Below are positions 55,584 to 62,109 of a DNA stretch of 62,109 nt, piece by piece. How positions within the stretch are numbered: position 1 is the first letter of the stretch; every line of letters begins with the position of its first letter. The position numbers and the translations under genes are program-made. The stretch spans positions 1 through 62,109 of the forward strand of contig JAFGPC010000145.1 in NCBI GenBank assembly GCA_016926155.1, read 5' to 3'. This DNA is from Sedimentisphaerales bacterium (GTDB lineage Bacteria > Planctomycetota > Phycisphaerae > Sedimentisphaerales > Anaerohalosphaeraceae). Under the pieces are notes generated by a model, which searched no databases, was not told the DNA's origin, and saw nothing but the letters and a program-made list of their open reading frames with translations.

Positions 55584-56477
55584 TCAGTTTTTTAGTTTTA
55601 CAAGAAAAGCACGAATCTGGAGTTCGGTTTCATAAGGTTTATCCAGACGAACCAGATGACCGGCACCATCGATATGTATAAGCTTTCCATTGGGCAGAAG
55701 TCCCGCGATCTTAAGATTTTTCTTTCGGTGTTCGGGATCGGTATCGGCCTTGAGGATGAGCGCGGGGATCGTGATTTTTGGGTAGATCCGGGCCGGATCA
55801 CGGAGATTTTCATCGAGGAGGACATCGACCACGTTTGAACAGACCAGCAGCTTGGCTTCGGCCCAGTGGTCATATTCAAAAACACTCCAGCCGGGATGCC
55901 GCTTGGAACGGGCCAGCTTCATGAGTGCCTGTTTGCCCATGGCTTTGTCGGATTCGATCCAGCCCTTCCATTCCTGAACATGAAAATCCTTGAGATATTC
56001 AAGCAATTCGGTCAGAGGCGGATCTTCCATGATGATGGCTCGAGGAATATTGGGATAGGTTGCTGCGGTCAGGGCAACGGTTCCACTGCCCATGGAGTGG
56101 CCTATCAGGATGGGCTTTTGGATGTCCAGCGCCTTGATCAATCCTACAAGGTCCTCTACATGCGTGGTCAGGTCGTACGGTCCTTCAGGTTTCTCAGAAA
56201 ATCCATGCCCGCGGGCATCAAACATAATGACGTCATATTCGGTTTGGAATTTTGCGGCAAGAGAAGACCAGCTCAAACCATAATCTGTGACACCGTGGGC
56301 CATGATCATGACCGGTTTGCCGGCACCACCCGTACGCCAGTAATGAATGCGAATTCCATTGCTTATAACGGAAGCTGATTCCCAATTGACATACGGTACG
56401 GGCATAGGATCTTCTGGGCTAACCTCACAGCCCACGAAGACCGACAGGATTGCCACATAGGGACAAAGGTATTTCAT
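55584..56477 (-). CDS. Lipoprotein alpha/beta hydrolase
   Basis: The 297-residue protein has a lipoprotein signal ending SVFVGC, then the alpha/beta hydrolase fold: oxyanion region MAHGVTDYG, nucleophile Ser in IGHSMGSG, acid Asp in LKADTD and His in GAGHLV. It would be membrane-anchored and face the periplasm. Substrate unknown; esterase or lactonase are possible. AAAGGAG lies eight bases before the ATG. Confidence 0.85.
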   Translation of the reverse strand: MKYLCPYVAILSVFVGCEVSPEDPMPVPYVNWESASVISNGIRIHYWRTGGAGKPVMIMAHGVTDYGLSWSSLAAKFQTEYDVIMFDARGHGFSEKPEGPYDLTTHVEDLVGLIKALDIQKPILIGHSMGSGTVALTAATYPNIPRAIIMEDPPLTELLEYLKDFHVQEWKGWIESDKAMGKQALMKLARSKRHPGWSVFEYDHWAEAKLLVCSNVVDVLLDENLRDPARIYPKITIPALILKADTDPEHRKKNLKIAGLLPNGKLIHIDGAGHLVRLDKPYETELQIRAFLVKLKN

Positions 56478-56518
56478 CCCAAAACTCCTTTCTTAGTAGA
56501 GATACCTCTGTGCATTAT

Positions 56519-56546
56519 TTTATACTGAAGTCAGTTTTTCTTACAA
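56519..56546 (-). promoter_or_regulatory. Sigma-70-type promoter for the lipoprotein hydrolase
   Basis: Minus-strand TTGTAA (56546-56541) and TATAAA (56524-56519) are 16 bases apart. The -35 box overlaps the stop of the upstream gene. Confidence 0.4.
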
Positions 56547-58622
56547 ACCTCCTTGCGATTGACAGCCGGGATTATCCGGATTGCTCATGCAATCCAAGAG
56601 CCAGTGTGCCGCCATGATCGAAAGGTCCTTCAGGTCCACTTTGCAGTCAAAGTTATTATCCCCGGGCGGTGAGGGATGATCAGCATCTCCGCATGCCGGT
56701 TCATCGATGTCCTCGTCCTGGTTCGTGTCGCAGACATCTCCCAATCCGTCCCTATCCTCGTCTGCCTGATCGGGATTCGGCTCCTCAATGCAATTGTCAC
56801 ACACATCTCCCACACCATCCTTGTCACTGTCCAGTTGATCCGTATTAGCCCTGTTGGGACAGTTGTCCTGGCTGTCGGGAATACCATCCATGTCTTTGTC
56901 ATCTTCCAAACCTTGAATTGCCGGTTCATCGAACAATCGCCCGATAAACTCGTCCAGAATCGCCACCCGCATCATAGGTACATAATCCGGGCCCACTCGC
57001 GAAAAGCCCAATTGAGCGCTGCGTGCTTGCACGGGAGCACCGTTGTAGGCATTGAGCAATTGTGCTGCCAGTCGATTTAAAATATCCGTCCTACTACGCA
57101 GGCCCATATCGCCGTTCCATTTAAGTTTAAATTGCGGCCAGTCGAACACCATCATTCGGGTGGCCTCGCCCTTGTTTGAGATAGCCACGCGGGCGAATGA
57201 ATCAAACACGGGAAATTCCTTCACCATGCGCGGCAGCGTTACGAGTTGCTCGACGTCGAATACTTCGTTACTTTTAGCATTGCTGTCACTTTCGCCTCCT
57301 ACCGTTGCGACATCGGGGTTGCCCCACTCCGCATCCGGTACTCCCAGGTTGCCCAGGGCATTCAGAGCCAATTGCATAGCTTCTTTTTCGTCCACTGCCT
57401 GGCGCGGTGACGTAAGATAATCGAATGTTCGCTCTGCATTCAAATAACGAATCCGACCGCGATTCAAGTCCATCTTAACGACCTTTGTTTCCGCCTTGTT
57501 CTGCGCATAGGTTACCCCGCCTTCCTGAAAGACCTCCGTGAGTCTTTCCTGATCGTCTGCGGCACCAGATACCTTTGGCACAGCCATTTCGGCCAGCCAG
57601 TCCTGTCCGGATGGGACTTTGATAATCTCTGAAGGAATTGCGGCAGGCAGTATCTTATCGAGCACTTCTCGATACGCTCGAATGTCCCATGGATCAGCCG
57701 GGGGCGGAAGAATCGTCGTAGAGTCGGGCTCGGCCGGGGGTTCGGACGGTGGTAGAGGGCTTTCACCGGCCGGATCGCAATTGCGAATGTAGATAATACC
57801 GTGTACATTCGGTGTTGGATCCGAATCCGCCTGCCAGTCATACTGTTCATGGAACATGCGATTCCACAGGTCCGATTCCGTCGCACCAACACCACGGGCA
57901 CAGGGACACTCATCCTCCGAGCCTGAGACGTTATTAATATACAGGTTGTCTATCCAGGCCATGGCGATACCGCAGGAATCAAAACCATCATCCGCAAAAT
58001 CCTTATAGCGACCCGTGAAGGACGTTGAAATCCACATCCATCCGTGGAAACCGTCAATCTGGCGAACTCGTTTAAATGAGGTGGACCATCCGTTTCCCCA
58101 CCAGACAGGCCGATTCATACTGTTACACGAGGACAGGTGCAAGAATTCCAGATCAGAATCCAACTCCATATGTCCCTGGTACGCATTGCAGTTACCCGAA
58201 CCTGACTCATCCACTCGTACCCGACCGAACCATCGCCCGTCATCACTGACGCCTCCATGCAGGCCGACCATCAGGGCGTCCGGTTCGTCAATGCCCGTAT
58301 CGTCCAGGTAATCCCGGCCCCAACTAACGATAGAGGGATCGGCAAAATCGCTGTCTACGATATTGCCATTGTGATAAAAGCCGTCTTTCCACCAGGCCCG
58401 ATCCCAATGGCCTATGGGCGTAGGCCAGGGATTTGTGATATCATTATACCAGCCTCGGACCATGTTGTCCCAGGACTCGACATTGTTGCCGGAACACGAT
58501 GAGTTCCATGTGGTGACGACCTTTACCAGCGCCCCTTTTTCAGATTCCGGCGGCCTGTGAAATGCCCCTGCTGTTGCACAATAAGAAAATACAATTACCA
58601 ATAACAAAATCCTGCTTTTCAT
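56541..58622 (-). CDS. Secreted DUF6345-like protein with calcium-binding repeats and dockerin-like end
   Basis: The 693-residue protein has a signal peptide (ILLLVIVFSYCATAGAF). The first 280 residues contain WWKDGFYHNGNIVD, LMVGLHGGVS and LHLSSCNSMN, which resemble DUF6345 and caspase-like folds with a His and Cys pair; whether it is a peptidase is not known. Near the end lie thrombospondin type-3 style calcium repeats (DKDMDGIPDSQDNCP, DSDKDGVGDVCDNC, DEDRDGLGDVCDTN). The last 40 residues, FDCKVDLKDLSIMAAHWLLDC, match the dockerin-like module of the 999-residue protein. The start at 58622 has GGAGG upstream; the frame opens 21 codons earlier. Confidence 0.7.
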   Translation of the reverse strand: MKSRILLLVIVFSYCATAGAFHRPPESEKGALVKVVTTWNSSCSGNNVESWDNMVRGWYNDITNPWPTPIGHWDRAWWKDGFYHNGNIVDSDFADPSIVSWGRDYLDDTGIDEPDALMVGLHGGVSDDGRWFGRVRVDESGSGNCNAYQGHMELDSDLEFLHLSSCNSMNRPVWWGNGWSTSFKRVRQIDGFHGWMWISTSFTGRYKDFADDGFDSCGIAMAWIDNLYINNVSGSEDECPCARGVGATESDLWNRMFHEQYDWQADSDPTPNVHGIIYIRNCDPAGESPLPPSEPPAEPDSTTILPPPADPWDIRAYREVLDKILPAAIPSEIIKVPSGQDWLAEMAVPKVSGAADDQERLTEVFQEGGVTYAQNKAETKVVKMDLNRGRIRYLNAERTFDYLTSPRQAVDEKEAMQLALNALGNLGVPDAEWGNPDVATVGGESDSNAKSNEVFDVEQLVTLPRMVKEFPVFDSFARVAISNKGEATRMMVFDWPQFKLKWNGDMGLRSRTDILNRLAAQLLNAYNGAPVQARSAQLGFSRVGPDYVPMMRVAILDEFIGRLFDEPAIQGLEDDKDMDGIPDSQDNCPNRANTDQLDSDKDGVGDVCDNCIEEPNPDQADEDRDGLGDVCDTNQDEDIDEPACGDADHPSPPGDNNFDCKVDLKDLSIMAAHWLLDCMSNPDNPGCQSQGGL

Positions 58623-59090
58623 AGTACACCTCCGCTTCCACCATACAATTAGAGATATTCTGTCCTGAGTGAAGCACCTTTCCAAATGATGCCTCGATTA
58701 TTCGTTGGATATATTGTTTTTTTGGAATATATCCAGATGGATTTTAAGAAATCACAAGCCTTGTTCGACTTGTAAGAAGATATTCTAGACAGGGCACAGT
58801 TATGATAAGATATCACCCACATCTTTTTGTCCTGAATACTCGACAGCGATTAGGACCCTTCGAGTTCGAACGCAAGATACCTCTCTTTGCTGATCGGAAA
58901 TCAACGTCACTGGTATCAAATTACTCGCAATAGAATCATATTGTCAAGAAAAAAAGAAAGTACTCGAAACGATAAAGAGAAAGACATATTTCTCGGGTTG
59001 ACCTGGATACTTTTTTTGAGTGTAATGGAAGCAGATCCGGCGTCGCAGTGACGAAGGATGAAGAAACCTTTATTAAGAAGGAAGATCGGG
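58623..59090. other. AT-rich divergent intergenic region
   Basis: This 468-base stretch separates the DUF6345-like gene and the methyltransferase gene. It is AT-rich and has one recognisable promoter (58998-59026). I see no RNA gene or repeat. Confidence 0.5.
58998..59026 (+). promoter_or_regulatory. Sigma-70-type promoter for the O-methyltransferase gene
   Basis: TTGACC (58998-59003) and TGTAAT (59021-59026) are 17 bases apart, about 65 bases before the chosen start. Confidence 0.5.
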
Positions 59091-59741
59091 ATGAAGAAAA
59101 GCAAATGGATCATTCTTGCATCATGTGTTGGTATTCTGAGTCTGGCGGTAATGCTCGTTTCTGCAGTGGAGACCGACAAACGCAAAACACAGACCTTTCG
59201 TGACCAGTTTATCAAGGATTTTCACCGAACCGGACTTAACACCACACCCGGGGATGCGATAATGCTGCGGATTCTGGTCGAGAGCGCCCGGGCCAAACAG
59301 GGAGTGGAAGTGGGCTCGGCAACCGGATTCGGCGCTATCAACATGGGTATCGCCTTCGAACGGACCGGCGGGCATCTGTATACGCTGGACATCGATTCGC
59401 AAATGGTTAAGGCCACCCGTGAGAATCTGGAAAAGGTCGGTCTGGAAGATGTAGTGACCGTCATTGAAGGGGATGCGCTCAAGACACTTCCTACTATCGA
59501 AGGGCCGATTGACTTTATCTTTATCGATGCTCTCAAACAGGATTATTTTAAATACTTAAAACTAATCGAGCCCAAGCTCAAGCCCGGCGCGGTCATCGTT
59601 GGCGACAACGTAATCCGCTCGGAGAGAGCGATGAGAGACTTTCTGGACTATATCCAGAACAGTCCGGATTACGACACGGTTATCATCCGGGCATCCATGG
59701 AAAAGGGTGACGGCATGTCGATCAGTTACAAGATCCGGTAA
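59091..59741 (+). CDS. O-methyltransferase with an N-terminal signal or membrane anchor
   Basis: The 216-residue protein begins MKKSKWIILASCVGILSL, a signal peptide or anchor. The remainder is a class I SAM-dependent O-methyltransferase of the COMT type: GVEVGSATGFGAINMGIAFE (SAM loop), LYTLDID, VIEGDALKTLP, FIFIDALKQDYFKYL (metal-binding Asp) and VGDNVIRS. By charge rule the enzyme would face the periplasm, where SAM is not expected; a cytoplasmic location if the segment is not inserted is an alternative. The start at 59091 is preferred to an in-frame ATG at 59058, which is crowded by its own purine run. Confidence 0.72.
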   Translation: MKKSKWIILASCVGILSLAVMLVSAVETDKRKTQTFRDQFIKDFHRTGLNTTPGDAIMLRILVESARAKQGVEVGSATGFGAINMGIAFERTGGHLYTLDIDSQMVKATRENLEKVGLEDVVTVIEGDALKTLPTIEGPIDFIFIDALKQDYFKYLKLIEPKLKPGAVIVGDNVIRSERAMRDFLDYIQNSPDYDTVIIRASMEKGDGMSISYKIR

Positions 59742-59773
59742 GGCATATATAAAATCAATACGAGGAGACAGCG

Positions 59774-61201
59774 ATGTCGACCGCAGTGCAGGGGCGGTAT
59801 AAAGTGGTAGTATGGTTTCTGCTGTTGTCCGCTTCAACCGCAATGGCGGAGAGTAAGATCGATATCGGTTCACGATGGGAGTTGTTCGTCGATTCCTATC
59901 TGATTCATGGAATGAAGGGGGATGCCGAACTGCATTTACACCGTCCGATTCCCAGAGAGGTGGCGCTGGTTCATGACAAGCCGTGGGAGGGCAATACCTG
60001 CGGCTATCACACGATCTTTCAGGATGGGGATCTGTATCGGATGTATTACCGCGGATGGGGGCATGACGATGAAACACAGAAACAGCTTCATCCGCCCGTG
60101 GTCTGTTATGCCGAAAGCCGGGATGGAATCCGGTGGACCCGGCCGACTCTCAAATTGGTTGACTTTAACGGATCAAAAGAAAACAATATCATCTGGGCCG
60201 GAACGGGAACACACAATTTTGTGCCTTTCAAGGATGTCAATCCGGCCTGTTTACCTGAAGCGAGGTACAAGGCCGTAGCACGCGGCGAGGATGAATATCA
60301 CCAGGCTCTTCTGGCCTTTCAGAGTCCGGATGGCATTCACTGGAAGCAGATACAGTCAAAACCGATTCTCACGGAAGGCGCTTTCGATTCACAGAATCTG
60401 GCCTTCTGGGATTCGGTTCGCGGCCAGTATCGCTGCTATTTTCGCGATTTTCATGAGGGAGTGCGGGACATCAAAATGGCTGCATCAAAGGATTTTATAC
60501 ATTGGACAAAACCGGTTTGGCTTGTCTATCCGGACGCCCCCAAGCAGCATCTTTATACCAACCAGATACAGCCGTACTACCGTGCGCCGCATATCGATAT
60601 CGGTTTTCCCACGCGTTATCTTCCCGACCGCGATTCTCTGACGGAAGGTCTGTTTATGGGCAGTCGGGATGGGATCGTCTTCCATCGCTGGTCCGAAGCC
60701 GTTGTCCCGCCCGGCCGGAACCGCGACAAGTGGCATAACCGAAGTAATTATATCTGGCTGGGAATGGTCGAGACCCAATCGGAACTTCCCGGTGCCGGCA
60801 AGGAACTTTCGTTGTACAGCAATGAACGATATTATGAAGGGGCGGGAGGAAAGATCCGTCGTTATACGTATCGGATTGACGGCTTTGTATCGCTCCGGGC
60901 CGGTTTTTCCGGGGGCCGTGTCATTACAAAACCGTTGCTCTTTGAGGGCGATACATTACGCATCAATTTTTCTACATCAGCCGCCGGTTCTGTACAAGTA
61001 GAAATACAGGATACAGACGGTAACGCGATCCCCGGGCACAGTCTGGCCGACTGTCCTGAAATTTACGGCGATGATATTGAAAAAGCGGTAGCATGGAATT
61101 CCGGTAGTGATGTACGTGCATTGGCCGGCAAACCTGTCCGGTTGCATTTTGTTTTGCGGGACGCCGATCTCTTTGCCTTCGGTTTTCGCAGAAAACCATA
61201 G
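59774..61201 (+). CDS. Secreted five-bladed-propeller glycosidase-like protein
   Basis: The 475-residue protein has a signal peptide (VVVWFLLLSASTAMA). The mature part has repeated propeller strands typical of GH32/GH43/GH130-like folds: LFVDSYLIHGMKGDAELHLHRP, HTIFQDGDLYRMYYRG, YAESRDGIRWTRP, LAFQSPDGIHWKQI and FDSQNLAFWDSVRGQYRCYF. A C-terminal beta-sandwich follows (LRINFSTSAAGSVQVEIQD). It is a common planctomycete type, probably cutting a complex sugar; the catalytic residues are not certain. GAGGAGA lies before the ATG. It follows the methyltransferase by 32 bases. Confidence 0.72.
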   Translation: MSTAVQGRYKVVVWFLLLSASTAMAESKIDIGSRWELFVDSYLIHGMKGDAELHLHRPIPREVALVHDKPWEGNTCGYHTIFQDGDLYRMYYRGWGHDDETQKQLHPPVVCYAESRDGIRWTRPTLKLVDFNGSKENNIIWAGTGTHNFVPFKDVNPACLPEARYKAVARGEDEYHQALLAFQSPDGIHWKQIQSKPILTEGAFDSQNLAFWDSVRGQYRCYFRDFHEGVRDIKMAASKDFIHWTKPVWLVYPDAPKQHLYTNQIQPYYRAPHIDIGFPTRYLPDRDSLTEGLFMGSRDGIVFHRWSEAVVPPGRNRDKWHNRSNYIWLGMVETQSELPGAGKELSLYSNERYYEGAGGKIRRYTYRIDGFVSLRAGFSGGRVITKPLLFEGDTLRINFSTSAAGSVQVEIQDTDGNAIPGHSLADCPEIYGDDIEKAVAWNSGSDVRALAGKPVRLHFVLRDADLFAFGFRRKP

Positions 61202-61373
61202 ACAAACCAGCCCCGGATTATAGGAGGAGTGTTGTGCCAGTCTGTCTGTGCACCGGGACGCAACCGGGTGTCTTTGTCGAAGGGGAACGACATTTTGGTT
61301 GTCCATCCAATAAATCAATTGACTGTCCATCAATCCATATCACAGAGGGCAAGTGTAAGGCAGGCATTTACGA

Positions 61374-61402
61374 TTGACAGACACCTGTAAAAGCCGTACC
61401 GT
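61374..61402 (+). promoter_or_regulatory. Sigma-70-type promoter for hldD
   Basis: A perfect TTGACA (61374-61379) and TACCGT (61397-61402) are 17 bases apart, 40 bases before the hldD start. The 240-base gap has no other recognised feature. Confidence 0.5.
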
Positions 61403-61441
61403 GTCGCTCGGAAATGTGAAAATGACATTGTGGAGATTGGT

Positions 61442-62109
61442 ATGATTATAGTCACCGGTGGGGCGGGATTCATCGGTTCGGCGATTGTCGCCGGGCTCAA
61501 TGCACGCGGGATTGAAGATGTCCTGATCGTCGATATACTGGGCGAGGACGCCAAGTGGAAAAACCTGCGCCGGCTTCGTTATATGGACTATCTTGAGGCC
61601 GACGAATTTTATGAGATGGTTGCTGATGGACGGGTGGACTGGCCAATCGAGGCGATTTTTCATATGGGGGCCTGTTCCTCGACGACCGAGACCGATTGTT
61701 CTTATCTGGTTCGCAACAACTACAACTGCTCAAGGCTGCTGGCCGGTTTTGCCGGAGATCATGATATACGATTGATCTATGCCTCCAGCGCGGCCACTTA
61801 CGGTAACGGGACGAAGGGCTTTAACGACAATGAAGAACGGCTCGAAGAGCTGACACCGCTGAACATGTACGCCTATTCCAAGCATATGTTCGATCTATGG
61901 GCCTGGCGTTCGGGCCTGCTGGAATCGGCAGTGGGGCTGAAATTTTTCAACGTGTTCGGGCCCAACGAATATCATAAGGCCGAGATGCGAAGCTTCGTGA
62001 TCAAGGCCTATGAGCAGATCTGCCGGACGGGGCGCGTGGGCCTGTTCAAGTCCTGCCGGCCCGACTACGCCGACGGCGAGCAGCTTCGCGACTTTATCTA
62101 TGTCAAGGA
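61442..62109 (+). CDS. hldD: ADP-glyceromanno-heptose 6-epimerase, C-terminus missing
   Basis: About 222 residues are visible before the right edge. The NAD-binding motif IIVTGGAGFIGSAIVAGLN is at the very start; the catalytic Tyr and Lys are in MYAYSKHMFDLW, with SSAATYG before and FFNVFGPNEYHKAEMRSF after. This is the family-specific pattern of HldD (RfaD), which makes ADP-L-glycero-D-manno-heptose for the lipopolysaccharide inner core. GGAG lies five bases before the ATG. Its presence suggests heptose-containing LPS. Confidence 0.93.
   Translation, partial: MIIVTGGAGFIGSAIVAGLNARGIEDVLIVDILGEDAKWKNLRRLRYMDYLEADEFYEMVADGRVDWPIEAIFHMGACSSTTETDCSYLVRNNYNCSRLLAGFAGDHDIRLIYASSAATYGNGTKGFNDNEERLEELTPLNMYAYSKHMFDLWAWRSGLLESAVGLKFFNVFGPNEYHKAEMRSFVIKAYEQICRTGRVGLFKSCRPDYADGEQLRDFIYVK

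Overview
The window looks like chromosomal DNA from a planctomycete, most likely class Phycisphaerae; this is an inference from gene content. The main clues are the DUF1501 plus DUF1549/DUF1553 plus PPC-domain trio (about 9.2-14.3 kb), large secreted proteins that end in a short dockerin-like module with the pattern DLxDLxxxAxxWL (15.0-18.0 kb and 56.5-58.6 kb), an oversized SecA, and several exported proteins with pseudopilin-like or lipoprotein ends. The last gene is hldD (heptose epimerase), which points to lipopolysaccharide and a Gram-negative envelope. I see no rRNA, tRNA, CRISPR array, insertion sequence or phage gene.

Layout. 0-9 kb: a heme-binding sensor (cut by the left edge) and aspS on the minus strand, divergent from efp-secA; then an AT-rich gap and a minus-strand tyrS plus small-protein pair. 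9-18 kb, minus strand: the exported DUF1501/DUF1549/PPC set, a structured intergenic region with a candidate small RNA, and a 999-residue beta-helix protein with an inserted Rossmann-like domain. 18-27 kb, plus strand: rmuC, marC, a membrane C39-like peptidase with a membrane partner, recJ, a secreted clan-A glycosidase and a Gfo/Idh/MocA oxidoreductase. 27-36 kb, mixed strands: a transglutaminase-like secreted protein, an M24 aminopeptidase, an FtsQ-like membrane protein, two cysteine-cluster proteins, ilvD, and two tandem paralogous lipoproteins.

36-55 kb is a long plus-strand housekeeping run: HIT hydrolase, dGTPase, pgpA, a kinase-like/multi-membrane fusion, two small planctomycete-type proteins, purA, uppS, cdsA, phoH, pgpH-like HD phosphodiesterase, ybeY, CorC/CNNM, recO, gltX, a PfkB sugar kinase, thpR and recA. 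The phoH-pgpH-ybeY-corC-recO order is the same functional group seen in many bacteria (ribosome/RNA quality control, cyclic dinucleotide turnover, ion efflux, recombination). 55-62 kb returns to exported accessory proteins: a lipoprotein hydrolase, a DUF6345-like protein with calcium-binding repeats, an exported O-methyltransferase, a secreted five-bladed-propeller glycosidase-like protein, then partial hldD.

Many intergenic regions carry a readable sigma-70 type promoter (TTGACN, 16-17 bases, TANNNT), which supports several start choices. The most unusual items are the five-fold repeat in the SecA helical-wing region, the ABC1-like pseudokinase fused to a multi-pass membrane domain at 38.5-41.1 kb, the structured intergenic region at 14.53-14.77 kb with a CU-rich (minus strand) loop, the ~57-residue insertion after the KLSKR motif of GltX, and the domain-inserted beta-helix protein. 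All functional calls are from reading the sequence only; no database search was run.
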